From: Coenobita brevimanus
Taxonomy: Eukaryota > Arthropoda > Malacostraca > Decapoda > Coenobitidae
Assembly: GCA_032717465.1 (NCBI GenBank)
Contig: CM064664.1
Span: 4,020,304-4,084,303 of the forward strand
DNA: 64,000 nucleotides
Direction of reading: 5' to 3'
This document shows, in pieces, positions 33,985-46,113 of the stretch (the stretch's first letter is position 1; each line of letters begins with the position of its first letter). The notes beneath the pieces are model-generated. The model was not told the DNA's origin and ran no database searches. It saw nothing but the letters and a program-made list of their open reading frames with translations. A program made the position numbers and the translations under genes.

Positions 33985-36900
33985 AACTATACACAAAATA
34001 ATCCTTCAACTTATCAGGTCTTCTTCTGTGCCGCTTCTGACTATGTCCTTGCTCCTCCAGACAGTCCACTCCTCCTGGAAGGTCTTTGTCCTCTTCTTGA
34101 TTCGCTTCTTCTCTTGGGGAACTGTTACCATCCTCCTGCACTTCAGCTCCTTAATCCTCCTTAACATCCTCGGCTGCGGATGAGCGCAATTCCTCGGAGA
34201 CATCCCAGCTGAACTGTCCTGGCCCATGGTACTGCCACAGATGGTTCACATGTACCACCTTTGGTCGAGACTTCCTGCCTCCCTGACTCCGATATGTTAC
34301 GTCTGATAGGCGGTCCAACAAAGTTTCTTGGGTCCCTTCTTGGCACAGTACACATCACTGGCCCGGCACCACTCTTCAACATCCTGACGCATGCCAATCC
34401 AGTAGAACCTCTGTCTCAGCCAGCTTAGAGTTTTCCTCACTCCTAGGTGGCAACTAGTGATCTGGTTATGGGACTCATCTAAGATCTCGGACCTCATCTT
34501 CTTCGGAACCAACGGTTGCCAATACTTGCTGAGGCCTTCGGGTGTCTCCCACCGACACTCCAGTACTCCGTTGTTCAAGCGAAGAAGGTCCCACTGACTC
34601 CAGTAGCTCTTGGTCGCAGGGCTTAACCTGGAAACTTCTTCCCAAGATGGTCGCACTGTACTCCTGTACTCTGCTGCAGTCACTCTAGCACTGGCTGTAA
34701 ATCTGCATCCTGCATCTGCATTCTCTTCAGGTCTTCATCTGATGCTGGCCCTGTTATTACAGTATGGCTGCATTTCTTACTGTGATCTTCCTTTTTACTA
34801 CACAGCCGGCACTCTGGATCACAAGGCCGATGACTCAGGCTGTCAGCATTGCCATATACCCACCAAGGACGGTGTTGCACCTCATGATTGTGCTGGTCTA
34901 GCTTCCCAAGCCAGCGTGCCACTTGTCCTTCCAGATTCTTCAGCATTTTCAGCCACTTGAGTGCCGCATGGTCTGTCCTGATGATAAAGTTTGACCCATA
35001 CAGGTAGGGATGGAAGAAATCAAGGCTCTTCATCACTGCCAAGAGCTCCTTATGGGTCACACAGTAGTTCAGCTCTGGTGGGCTGAGCTTCTTGTTGTAA
35101 TATGCAACCACATACTCCTTGTCATCCTTCTTCTGTGATAGGACTCCACCAATACCATGGTCACTAGCACAACAGTCCAAGATAAATGGCTGATTCTGGT
35201 CTGGGTACGGCAATACTTGAGAGCTTGCCAATAATGTTTGAGTTCGTCAAAGGCTTTCTGAGTCTCTGCTGTCCATGCAAACTTCTGCCTTTTTCCCAAC
35301 AGCTTGTGAAGAGGTGCAGCTATCGTTGCAAAGTCTTTGACAAAACGCCGATAGTAGGTGCACGAGCCCAGAAAACTCCATACCTCTCTCACACAAGTTG
35401 GAACTGGCCAGTTTTCCACAGCTGCCACCTTCCCTGGGTCAGTAAGGACGCCGCTTTCACCTACAATGTGTCCCAGGTACTCTACTTCCTTCTGAAACAA
35501 GTAGCATTTATTGGGGTTCAGCTTGAGGTGCACTGCGCGGATCCTGTTCAACACCTCCAACAGCCTCTCCAGTTCCTGTTCGAAAGTCCGTCCAAACACA
35601 ATTACATCATCCAGATAGATCAAAGCCTTCTGCCAGTGTAGGCTTTCAAGTACGCGGTCCATGAGGCATTCAAAAGTTGCTGGGGCATTGCATAGGCCAA
35701 ATGGCATCACTTTAAACTGCCATAACTCCCACCCATATGAAAAGGCTGTCTTCTCTTTGTCCTTCTCTGCAACCTTGACCGGGTGGTATCCTGCCTTCAT
35801 GTCTAGGGTGGAGAACCACTTAGCACGTGACAGTGCATCCAGGGTGTCATTAATTCTGGGCAAGGGGTATGCATCTTTCACTGTCACTTAATTCAGGGTG
35901 TGATAGGCTATACAGCACATTACTGAGCTATTCTATTTCCTCACTAGAACCACTGCCGATGCCCAAGGACTACTGGACTTTTCTATTACTCCTTGACTAT
36001 GGAGATTCTCCATCACCTTTTCCATTTCTTGCCGTTGGGCTGGCGCCATCCTCTGTGCTGGTTGTTTAATTGGGCGGTGATCCCCGGTGTGTATACTATG
36101 CTCCACCAGGTCAGTGCACCCCAGGTCTAGGTCTCCCGTGGAAAAGACATCAGCATATTCCGTCAGCAGCTGTCTCAACTTTAGCACTTGTGAACCGTCC
36201 AGGCATTGACAACTCCTTGAGAAGAGGTCCTGTAGGTGGTCTGGCACGTACCTGTCTTCCTTGACTATGCTCCTTTTACAGGCCTACCTCCGATGCCACT
36301 CTGGGTCTACAGCCTGGCACAGTCCCACAATTTCTCCTTCGTTGATCTTCTGTGGCTCACAGGAGAAATTGGCCACCACAACAGGCACTTCATCTGCACC
36401 TGTTTCCAACAGTGTTCTCCCCACCATCACCCCAGCCATCGTCTTGCACCATACATCAGTGTCCACTACCCCTATACAGCTGTGAAAAGAGCCACTCACC
36501 TTACACTGGAGCAACAGTTCTGATTTTGGGGGTATCACTGTAGTACGAAGCGCCTTCACTTGGCCACCAGAACTGGTATGTTTCACTGCTGTGACAGGAA
36601 CCGACCTTCTCCGAACCTTAATCTTCATGGAGCAGAAGTCCAGCTCACATCCTATGGACATAAGGTAGTTCAGACCCAGAAGGCAAGGATCCTCCATGTC
36701 GGCCACGTAGACTGGTAGAGTTGCCTCTTGCCCTGCCACTTCAATCCGGACATTCAGGGGTCCCCTCAGTTCCACACATTGCCCAGTTACGCCACACAGT
36801 TGTTCTGATGACTCAGGCAGATACCGATGATGTAACACATCAGGCCTCACAAAAGTCTGCTCTGATGCCGAATCAATCACCAGGGAACACTTCTTTCCAT

Positions 36901-37012
36901 CTATTCTTCCATCTATTTGCACACTATCGATTGTCATCCTCTTGCATTTTCTCAGTGGTGGGGCTACTGGGGAAGAGCTGGCTGGTGGTTGCCCCCTCAC
37001 ACCAGCCTCCAC
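33985..37012 (-). pseudogene. gypsy element 2 pol: PR, RT, RNase H, integrase without core
   Basis: The protease has 'SLVIDSASEQTFV' and 'DPCLLGLNYL'. The usual DTGA is replaced by Asp-Ser-Ala, a form also found in active families. RT has 'STLDMKAGYHPV', 'LIYLDDVIVFG' and 'YLGHIVGESGV'. The stretch before 'VTVKDAYPLPRI' is damaged by TAG and TAA stops near 35880-35935 and by loss of the normal 'CVDYRRLN' motif. RNase H has 'ILDCCASDHGIGGVL' and 'IRTDHAALKWL'. Integrase keeps its HHCC zinc domain near 34330-34480, then jumps directly to C-terminal sequence ('SDVTYR', 'KVVHVNHLWQYHGPG') near 34230-34310, so the DDE core is gone. Shifts occur near 35230, 34680 and 34310, and an in-frame TAG near 36284. 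It overlaps gag in a different frame, which may reflect natural frameshifting in the ancestor. Confidence 0.85.
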
Positions 37013-38876
37013 TAGTTTCCCACTTCTTTCTGGTCGTCTGCAACCTTCTTATCATCCTTTTTCTTCTTCGACACTTGGAACTGAAGTGTCCTACCTTACT
37101 ACATGTCCAACATGCTTTTGTTACAGCTGAAGATTTCCTTACACTGCACTGTTCTTGTTCCTTTTTCCATTTGTGACAATCTTCCTTCTTATACCCTGAC
37201 TTCCCGCAGAACCAGCAGCCTCCTCCGGTCTTCTCCTGTTCCCTCCTCCACTTGTAACAGTCCTCTTTTCTGTGTCCTGGCTTTTCACAGTACCAGCAAT
37301 TTCCTTCAAATTTTTTCTTTTCACATACCTGCCCCTTTCTTGCCTTGAATCCTGATCTACGACCTACCTGAAAGGTGACTGTACTGGACCTGACATAGGA
37401 CTCAAATTCTAGAGCCCTGCATAGTGCTTCTTGCATGCTTCTTGGTTGTGCCTACTTCACTTGCGCTTTCAACTCTGCACTGTCAAGAGCATCGATGAAC
37501 TGGTCCCTCAGTATAATAGGCAACAGGTTAGGTGCTGCTCCAGAGTATGCCTTATATGCCATATTCTCCAGGTCATGAGCAAGCTGCTGTAGGGATTCTC
37601 CTCGAGACCGTACAATGCTCCGAAATCTTGCTCTATAAACCTGAGTCTGGTACATGGTTCCATAACTGCGCTCCAGCACTTCTACTAGGGACTGATAACT
37701 GTTCGTCTCCATCACTGACACCTGGCCCAGAATTTCCAATGCGGCACCTTTAAGGCTAGTAGCAGGCTGCACTGGCCTCTGCCTATCATCCCAACCATTC
37801 TGATCCACAAGTAACTCAAACTGTGCCCGGTAAGCTTCCCAAGATTCCTGAGGTTTCTTTTTAATTGGACCCCCATTATAGCCATGCACTTCACTGGTTT
37901 GGGGCCTAAACACTGGGGCATCATTATTAAGTCCAGGACTTACAACTTCTGCATTCTAATTATTCAGCCCTGTAATGCTACATTTAGATGCCTGCGATGT
38001 GTCAAGATTCACCATACACTGTCCATTCCTTTCATAAGCTCCCTCTACACTAATCTGAGTCTCAGCAGTGCAATATTTCTCTACAGCCTCAATTTTCTCA
38101 CTAATTATCTTAACATGGTCGACTACATGCTCCAACTGGCTAGCTACATGCTGTCTGCACTCTATCACAATTCCCTCACTAACCTTCAGCTGGTTGTCCA
38201 CATGCCGTTTGCACTCCGTCACTATTTCCTCACTAATCTTCAGCTGGTTGTCTACATGCTTCACCTGGTTGCCTAGATGCTGTCTGAACTTCATTACGTT
38301 ATTGCTTACCTCACACTTCTGCTGCTCTAGCTTGGCATCTACTTCCTCCTTAAGTTGTTGCTGTTCTTCCTTGATTTTCCCCATGAATGCAACTGGCTGT
38401 CCTTGCACCCTCATCTGTACTGCCCTCTGTTGCCCCTGTAATGCCTCTTTAAGTTGTTCAAATCGTTCTTTCTGTTCTTCGTTCTGTGCCTGCAATTGTT
38501 CTTTGATTTCTTTCTTCTGTGCCTGTAACTGTTCTTCGAGCTTTTTCTGTTCTTCGTTCTGTGCTTTTAGTTGTTCTTTGATTTCGTTTCTGAGCTTTTT
38601 CTGTTCTTCACTTTGTGCTTGTAATTGTTCTTTAAGTACTTTCTTCTCTGCCTGTAATTGTTCTTGTAACAGTTCTTTAAACTCGTTTCTGAGCTTTTTA
38701 TTTTGTGCCTCTAGTTGTTCACTCCGTGCCTTTTTATGTGCTTGTAGTGCTTGTAATAGTTTCATAATTCCATCCAGCGATGCCTCTTCCTGCCCAGCTT
38801 GGCGTCTTGTTTGGAATACTTCTTGCTCCGTGTCGAAGATTAGCCTCACTGCAGCCCTGAAATAATAATCCCACAC
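36924..38876 (-). pseudogene. gypsy element 2 gag with long coiled coil and three zinc knuckles
   Basis: One minus-strand frame interrupted by TAG codons at about 37956 and 37452. The first 300 residues are a strongly charged heptad-like coiled coil of 'EQLQAQNEEQKK' units. The middle resembles a capsid: 'SWEAYRAQFELLVDQNGW' and 'LRDQFIDAL'. The end has three knuckles. 'CWYCEKPGHRKEDC' and 'CWTCSKVGHFSSKC' are standard CCHC, while 'CWFCGKSGYKKEDC' has Tyr in the His position and may not bind zinc normally. The first open codon is GTG near the primer site; the real ATG may be the Met of 'GIMKLLQ'. Gag would package element RNA in particles. Confidence 0.85.
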
Positions 38877-38888
38877 TCCTCACACCAG
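38870..38888 (-). other. Primer-binding site of gypsy element 2
   Basis: On the minus strand, one base after the 5' LTR end, the sequence reads TGGTGTGAGGAGTGTGGG, starting with TGG as expected for a tRNA primer site. Confidence 0.55.
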
Positions 38889-39704
38889 TGTTACGTCCCA
38901 GTCCCCACACTGCCACAGGCTCCAACAACAGTAGATCAGTACAGGAAGGACGTTGCCCAGTGAGTTGTTCTTCCTATGGTCAGCCTTAAGGTGTACAGTA
39001 CACAAGATCAGCTGAGGCGAAAATAAACACTGGCTCCTTAAAGTTCACTGTCTTTATTTTCCAAATAATTCCACTTATGCTTTCCAACTTCACTGTTCTC
39101 ACAAGCACTGGAGCTAAACACACTTTACTAACTGCTATTACACTTAATGCTGAACAACACTTCAAAGTTATTACAGTTAAGGCTTGACACTTCACTGTTT
39201 TCTCACCTTCCAATGATATACAAACTTCAATAACTCGTCACTCTTTGCCACTGTTTTTACAAGTACCGAAAGTACACAATCTTCACTGACACCACACTGA
39301 CACTGCACTACACCAAAACCGACTGCACTTCACTCAAACTGACTTGACACCCGACTAAACCTATAATAATCTCTTCCCCATCCTTATATAGGTTTGCGTT
39401 ATTCTCGAAACTTCGTGTTTACTCTCGACGGGCAACAGTTGCTAATGCAGAGATAACCAAAACATGCAAAAGCTGTCTTACATTACATAACACTCTGTCA
39501 TTTACCATACGAACTTAAATTAGATAATTTAACAAGCATTATTGAGAAAAAGAGCACAAAAACAATGAATGTTTAACTTACGAAATAATTACGCTCCGAA
39601 ACAACAGGCAAACTGGCAACTCTGATGACTCGTACTGGAACTTACGGTACGAGAAACGTCTCGAAGGTACGAAACTACCTAACTGGCAAATCTCCCTTCA
39701 TAAC
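38889..39704 (-). repeat. 5' LTR of gypsy element 2
   Basis: An 816-bp LTR without insertions, ends TGTTACGTCC...CTTCATAACA. It provides the unoccupied reference for the insertion in the 3' LTR. Confidence 0.9.
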
Positions 39705-39769
39705 AGTACAAATGGATATTAATCACCCACATCCAAAAGTAAATCGCTACAAATGATGTGCTAGGGAGC

Positions 39770-40399
39770 CTCCTTACCGAACAAGAATACAGGGATGTTT
39801 TTAACAGAGATGCGTTGCTTTGGGGAACAGAATAAACCTAAAATAAGTACTTTTTCGCTATTCCGGAAAATTGTATCAGTGTATTTACTTGCATTTCTTT
39901 TAACTCTCAGATCAGTATGATTAAGTTTGGGAGGCCCAAAACCGTAGGCAAAAATGTGTTTATAATATATTGTGAAAAATTACAAAAGATGAGGAAAAAA
40001 TCTTTGTAAGTTTTGCTCAGTAATAGTTATAATTTGTGTTCCTCTAGCTTGTATTTGTTCATAAACTATTGCCATGACTCTTTGCGTGGCCATAAATACC
40101 AGACAAATTATCGCCATACAGAATTATAGTTTGTCTTCTCCGGATAATAAGTAATTGTTTTAAGTAATTACATCACATGGAAGTCACTGCTATAAATGGT
40201 CGATAATAAATACAGTCGACAAAAGCACTAGCGAGACCCCTACGTTCTACTGTTACCTTCAGTCCGGTGACATTTGACTTTTCATCCATGCTGTCTCCAA
40301 GCAATGGCATTCAGGTCTGGAGAGATTTTTCAAACAGGTGAGGACGGATCGGACATCCATTTACCCCTTCATGACAAGAGATCTGGCTAAAGCCAATCA
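39770..40399. other. No recognisable gene
   Basis: AT-rich intron sequence with no supported open frame, repeat or motif. Confidence 0.5.
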
Positions 40400-40700
40400 A
40401 TGTCGTCTGAGGAAACATGAATAAATGAAACAAATGCATTCGAGGGCCAAATGCTAATCGCCTGCCAAAATATGTCGTTGGATAAGGTACAAATTACCCA
40501 CAAAATTAATTTGAAGAAGATTCACAAAACTCAACGGAATTCAGTCACGCACTTTGCAAAAAAGCCTGTCGATATTAAAAAAACATATGGCGGCTGACAT
40601 TCGGCCGCCATTGATCAAATCCACACCAAGAGTAATAGGATTCTGTACATCACAGACACACAGACGCTAAAAAAAAAGATTATCTCTCCACCTTGCTAAA
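40400..40700 (+). repeat. Dispersed repeat ('gccaaatgctaatcgcc' family), copy
   Basis: The beginning, 'gggccaaatgctaatcgcctgccaaaatatg', resembles 59375-59410 and the reverse complement of about 14990-15040. Near its end lies 'cacagacacacagacg', similar in style to the acagacag tail at about 60200. Class unknown. Confidence 0.45.
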
Positions 40701-40756
40701 GGCGGACGGTAATCAGGTTTAAGAAACGGACCCTGGGTGATAATTATCGTTATCTA

Positions 40757-40835
40757 TCGGTGGTCGAGTCGGTAGAAAGGTGTCCTCATATCCCAATGGA
40801 TGCGGGTTCAAATCCCTGCTGGGGCAGGGAATAGT
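40757..40835 (+). ncRNA. tRNA-like sequence, probable SINE head
   Basis: 'tggtcgagtcgg' fits the A box and 'ggttcaaatcc' the B box of an internal RNA polymerase III promoter, about 50 bp apart. A T-arm-like stem GCGGG/CCTGC can form. No acceptor stem pairs, so this is not a functional tRNA. A tRNA-derived SINE remnant is the best reading; no second copy was seen in the window. Confidence 0.45.
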
Positions 40836-41379
40836 TTATGGATTTGGATTCGTTAAAATGCAGACGTTACTGATATGCTATCAGACACTCTAACATGTCG
40901 AAACGACAACCTTGCTGATACCAGTACAAAAGTCCTGTGTGAGAAAGCCTTAGCATTTTTTTAAATTGGATGGTGGATGTTAGTGCCGAAGTGGTGACAT
41001 GTGAAGCTGTATGATGCAGTACGTAGAGGAACTGCTGGACTTCATGGAACGGGATCTGATGCTTACATCCTGATTCGGACACATTTTAAAAAATCATGAT
41101 ATTAAATAATCTTACTTGAAACAGTAACGTAAGACAATGTATAATACACGGTATGTAAAGAACAAAAAATACGCATAAATAATTGATAATGCCGATACAT
41201 TTTCCCTTTCTTTTTCATTTGTTCATATACAGTACAATAGTTATTTTTTTCTACTGCAAATGTATATGACAAAAGATTTACATACATAAAATAATCAAAT
41301 TAATCATGTAAGCATCTCAGTAACATTAATTACCATGTCAGTCAACGTATCTCCGAAATATCAAAAAATTATGTAACAA
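40836..41379. other. No recognisable gene
   Basis: AT-rich sequence after the tRNA-like unit. It may include the SINE body, but nothing diagnostic is seen. Confidence 0.45.
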
Positions 41380-42470
41380 GTCATCACCCATTCCCCCACT
41401 AAAATCTTCAGACAGTAACATTACAAATGACTCACGTGGTAAAGTGAATATCCTTGCTAGTACATCTGCAAGAATTGTTACGTAACAAGAAGTCAGCTAC
41501 AACGTCCCACTACTAGAACTTGACTTTCCCAAAATTGCCCCACTTATTGTAAAATACAGACTAGATACATACAATCCATCCTAGATAATTTACCAACCAA
41601 CATAGCTCCAGGCCCAGGTCGAATTCCTCCAATTGTTTTGAAAAAGTGCTCCCCAGAACTTCCTTATGTTCTAGCTAAATTATTCAGGCTATGCTTACGT
41701 ACGTCTTCATTCTCTAATTCTTGGAAAGAAACCAATACCAACCCAGTTCTGAAAAAAGGAAGTTTCTCTGACCCCTCTGATTACAGACCAATATCTATCA
41801 GGTCTTCTCTTGGTAAAGTGACTGAAATTGCTCTGAATAAGCACATAAATATATTGAATTCAACAACTTAATTAGTGATAGGCAGTATGGTTTTCGCCAC
41901 GAAAGATCCACTGTTGATATACTCAGTCTCCTGACTCACACCATCCATCAATCAGTTGACAAAGATGGAGAAACTGATGCAATAGCCTTTAATATTTCTA
42001 AAGCCTTTGGCAGAATGTGGCACCATTCCCTGCTATCTAAACTCCCTTGTGATAGACTAACATCTTTTGTTCCTATGATTTCCCCATTTCTCAGTGACAG
42101 AAATGTAAGGCTAAAAGTAGATGATGTATATTCAAATATCCCTCATTGACCAACGGCGTGCGACAAGGATCAGTTCTGGCACGAACCCTATTCGTAATTC
42201 ATATTACTGATCTCTTATCTGTCACTCATAATCGATTCATTCATATGCAGATGACTCAACACTTCACAGTTCATTAACACTTAAACACCCATTCACAAAT
42301 TTTAATCTCTCTAACTCACAACTCAGTACAGCCATCTCCATAAATCAAGACTTATCTAGGATGACTGAATGGGGACAAAATAACCTTGTCTCATTTAATG
42401 CTAGTAAAACCAAATATGTACAGTTTATTGATAGACAGATAGTGCCAGATTCCTATATTATCTTCAGTGC
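41380..42470 (+). pseudogene. Jockey-like LINE RT, 5' part (split by LTR element)
   Basis: Plus-strand RT in drifting frames: 'APGPGRIPPIVLKKCSPELP', 'SWKETNTNPVLKKG', 'SDYRPISIRSSLGKV', then in other frames 'RQYGFRHERSTVDI'-like sequence near 41880, a motif A remnant near 41990, a 'GVRQGSVLA'-like site near 42150 and 'SYADDSTLH'-like sequence near 42240. It ends with 'FNASKTKYVQFIDRQ' and 'IIFS', where the LTR element begins. The same protein continues at 51229. Distinct from the LINE at 15.4 kb in RT sequence. Inactive. Confidence 0.75.
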
Positions 42471-45111
42471 TGAAATGCCAGAAGTGATAATGAGTTGTAT
42501 CTAGTTCATTTTATATGACCAAAAGTTCAGTTTAGTGAGGGTGTGGCCGAGACATAGTTGTTACCATGCGGACGTGACCAGAACATAGATTATCTAGTTG
42601 CTAAGTAATTTTTTTTCCTACTGTAATTTACTAGTATTAAGTCTCTTTATAATATAAAATCTCACGTAATCCAGCATAATGTGCGTGTGTGCAAAGTGAT
42701 GTAAATCACGATGATTTTCATTGTTTTTCGATGTAAGAGTATAAAGAGAGAGGTGTTGGTGAGTAATTATTGTAACTAGAGAATGTCATTTTTTTCGGGT
42801 AATCGATTGTAAGGAGAAAGACATCACATTGAGTCTATCACGAGTCTGTAATAATAAAAATTTTAAATAACGTAAGCCTCCATCCCCCCCTCCCCCTTTG
42901 CATCGCGCAATTTTGGCGTGTTTCACTCGCTCACCGGCCGTGATAGTTGACGGATGGCTGGTACTGTCGTCATACTCCTCCTCCCCCCCCCTCCAAGGAA
43001 TTTTGTAAGTAATTTGATATTATGTCTGATATGTTGAAACGTGAACAGTGATACTCCATGAGTGATAATAGTGACGATATAAAAAAATAGACTCGGGGTA
43101 GAATCAAGTGTTGTCGTTCCTCAGGAAGTGTGTAGCGGTGATGCCATTAGCCATTGGAAGAGCGAGTCCCGAGTTTCCTGCTCACCTCCCTTATATTTTT
43201 TAGCTGATTAGTGAGGTATTTCCCATATATTTGTGTACTGTACTTTATATTATTATTTAGTAACTAGAATACGAAAATCCTAGCTTGTTCTGTCTGAGCC
43301 TCAGATAAGTGTGTGTTTTGTGGGCCAAATATCAGGTGCTCTGGAACTGGAAATTGTTAATATGTGTTGGGATGACTTTGCAATTCAGTACTTATTAGGG
43401 CTGTGTTGTGAGTTAATGTTCACGTAGTTACATTGTGAGGCACAATGATGTTGGTGTAGTGATGATTTTCATGGTTAGAGTGAAAGTTACTCATGCTTAC
43501 TGTATTTGTTATGGTACTTTTTCTTCTATGTTATCTCTACAATAAGTATTATTTTGAGCAGACCTATGTGTCTGGAGTGCCACGTGTTATACTGTTATTA
43601 CTTGAGATGCCGAGTGTTGTAACTCATGTTTCTTTATTATGAGACTTTCCTAACTATGTGAAGGGATTACTTGCATTGGGGAGAATAGTTATCCATTATT
43701 CATATTAACTTATAGCAGGTCCAAGTGGTGGATGAGTTTGGGAGAGAGTGTAAGAAACGGAATTTAAAGGTGAATGTAGGGAAGAGTAAAGTGATGGTCT
43801 TTGAGAGAGGTGAAGTCAGTGAATGTACAGCGAGGCTGGATGGTGAGGAATTGGAAAATGTGAGTACGTTTAAGTACTTGGGTAGTGTGATGAGTAAGGA
43901 TGGAGGTCTGGAGGGTGAAGTGCTTGAAAGGGTACAGCAGGGAAGAAAGGTTGCTGGTTCTTTGAAAGCAGTGATAAGAAACAGGGAAGTGAGCATGGAA
44001 GTGAAAAAGTTACTACATGACAGTATTGTGATACCAACTCTAACGTACGGAAGTGAAGCTTGGACGTTGTTGGAAGGACACAAGTCAAGAGTGAGAGCAG
44101 TGGAAATGAGTTATTTAAGAGGAGCCTGTGGAGTCACATGGAGAGACAGGCTGACAAATAAGGATATAAAGGAGCGTTGTGGTGTGGATGTGGATGTGAT
44201 AGGAAGCGTTATGAGGAACACACTGAGGTGGTTTGGCCATGTAGAGAGGATGGAGGGTGAGAGACTGACGAAGAGAGTGTATGTGAGTGAGGTGGAGGGG
44301 GAAAGAGGGAGGGGGAGGCCGAGGATGAGATGGAGGGATGGGGTGGAGAGGTATATGAGAGAGGGGGGTGTGAGTTGGGAGCAGGGCAGTGAAATGGCAG
44401 GGGACAGGGCGAATTGGAGGCGATTTGTTTGTGGCCACCCCAAACGGGATTGAGGCATCTGGCAATAGATAGATAGATAGATAGGTCCAAGTGTGGAGGT
44501 CGAAGTACCAGTGAATGAGTCAAAAGTCCAAGTGTGGAGGTCAAGGTCCCAGTGTGGAGGTCAAGGTCGGCAGTGGCAGAGAACTGGACCAGCGAACTAT
44601 GTGCTCAGAGGGATGATTATGAAGAAACATACTGACTGGGACAGAGGAGCTAAGATTTGTGGATTTCATATTAGTAGCATGTATTTTCTTTTGAGCAACG
44701 TGCCAACTGATTCAGGTTTAATCTGTAAAGCAAGTAGCTGGGGATGATTTCTACCTTTTGGTCTTGTTACAGATTTCCTCCCACTCGAATTTTATTGTTT
44801 GTATAACCCTTGAGAACTGGCGGTATAGAGCTTACCTAGTAGTTGTTAAGGTGAAAACTTAGAAGCATTTTGGGATATTGCGAAGGTCGGGCTTGAGTTG
44901 GCCTAGTTGAAGACTGGCCCTGTCATTTTGGCATGCTACCATTCTTAACTTGACAACTTGAAACATAATAAATGCAACCGAAGAGGCCGCTAGTGTGAGA
45001 GTCTCCATCAAAATGAGTTCGCGACCGTTCCAGCACACAGTGGTCATCAATAGTGACTTGATTTCTGTCCCTTTTGATCATGTAAAAGTCTGGATCGCAG
45101 AGGTGACAGAG
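42471..45111 (+). repeat. 5' LTR of element 3, with LINE insertion
   Basis: Alignable along its length with 49343-51228 apart from the inserted LINE fragment at 43728-44482 and small indels. It contains a C-rich run near 42880-42990 shared by both LTRs. Confidence 0.85.
43728..44482 (+). mobile_element. LINE 3' fragment inserted in the 5' LTR
   Basis: Target duplication aggtccaagtg at 43717-43727 and 44483-44493. The other LTR (near 50620-50640) has no insertion. Open frame 43725-44453 encodes the RT C-terminal region: 'NVGKSKVMVFERGEVSE', 'STFKYLGSVMSKDGGL', 'LTYGSEAWTLLEGH', 'TLRWFGHVERMEGERL', ending 'WRRFVCGHPKRD' and a stop, followed by a (TAGA)n tail. 5'-truncated just after the RT catalytic motif. 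The frame is open from end to end, so this insertion is fairly young. No activity is possible without the RT core and endonuclease. Confidence 0.9.
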
Positions 45112-45130
45112 TGGTGGCACAGCGTTGGGA
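45112..45130 (+). other. Primer-binding site of element 3
   Basis: TGGTGGCACAGCGTTGGGA follows the left LTR directly. Its first nine bases equal those of the primer-like site at 27985-27998 (minus strand). Confidence 0.65.
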
Positions 45131-45137
45131 TGACCTA

Positions 45138-45902
45138 TTAACCCGCCCCATCCCGTTGACGTATGGGTACCTTGCAACGATTTGCATTTGCCAGTCCCGG
45201 CGACGTACCAGTACGTCGTGCAATTGCAAGGTCCCTAACTTGCACAATTTTCAATTTTCGCGCGTGATTTTTTGTATGTATACACGGGACACCTTCCTCT
45301 ATTCCTCTACAAGATGCCAAGCAGGGACAATGCCTTACACCGCATAACCTCCCCCCTCCCCCCACTCGCCATTTTCTTGGCAAAGGACCTGTTACCAGTG
45401 ACCTGGCTAGTAAAGATATTCAGGGCCAGAGTGATTCCCCAATCGATGACAATGTGGAGGACAATGTTTACATAGCATTAGAAGAAGAAACAGCCAGAAA
45501 TAATGATCAGGTAATGTGGCAAAAAAAGGTCAGGTATGGTGATTAGTTAGTGAGTGAAACAATGCTTATAATGCCTTTATTACTGCTTGAAAACCAATAT
45601 ACTCTCATACTACATATACATTCGTACCAAATAAATAAATAAATACCGTTTATGAGTGGATAAAATAGTTACCCTCCCATAGAACTCGTTTTCTTTGGTG
45701 CCAGCATGTTAGAAAACCCAGTCAGGTAAGGAGGAACCCCTACCTGGATTCGGTATTTTAAACCTCAGGTGAGCGATTTCTCTATGAATTTTCGATGTTT
45801 CTCACCAAAAGGGAAGGTTTTAGCCAAAAAAAAAAATTTCGAAAATACCTCGGGACTGGGGGATGTCGGAGGTGCGGAAAACCTCGGGACGTGACGGGTT
45901 AA
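45138..45902 (+). mobile_element. Non-autonomous piggyBac-type element, copy 3
   Basis: The element at 45142-45898 has TTAA at 45138-45141 and 45899-45902. It is nearly identical to copy 2 and inserted just after the primer site of LTR element 3. The vestigial transposase-like frame 45380-45510 reads on the plus strand with 'TSDLASKDIQGQSDSPIDDN'. Confidence 0.9.
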
Positions 45903-46113
45903 TGTGAGGGTAATTAAACTGGTAAGCAATTATTGATAGATCATTTAGAAGATTGTCATTAAGTAATATTAAGGTAATAGCACATCCCCCAGTTCTCAAA
46001 GGTATATGTACTTAGCATTATGTGTAGAATTATAAGGTATGTGAATTTGTGGTGTGTACTATCTTGGTGTTGCAGTTAAGCATTCACCTTCTGGGGTTGC
46101 TCACGTTTGTATA

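Larger units (their letters stand above)
32330..39704 (-). mobile_element. Ty3/gypsy element 2, defective
   Basis: LTRs at 32330-33902 and 38889-39704 flank about 5 kb. Both LTRs begin TGTTAC.TCCCAG and end CTTCATAACA. The left one is longer only because it contains a piggyBac-type insertion. Flanks GTAT and GTAC suggest a 4-bp target duplication with one change. The uninterrupted version of the target is visible at about 1860-1890. The element carries gag and pol in the usual PR-RT-RH-IN order, but with several stops and shifts and without an integrase catalytic core. Confidence 0.9.

Noticed and set aside
38068..38865. 265-codon Cys/Ser-rich plus-strand frame
   Set aside because: Shadow of the coiled-coil gag on the other strand; its composition is the complement of Gln/Glu/Lys repeats.
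40757..40835. Functional tRNA gene
   Set aside because: No acceptor-stem pairing and no clear anticodon arm; only promoter boxes and a T-arm-like stem remain.
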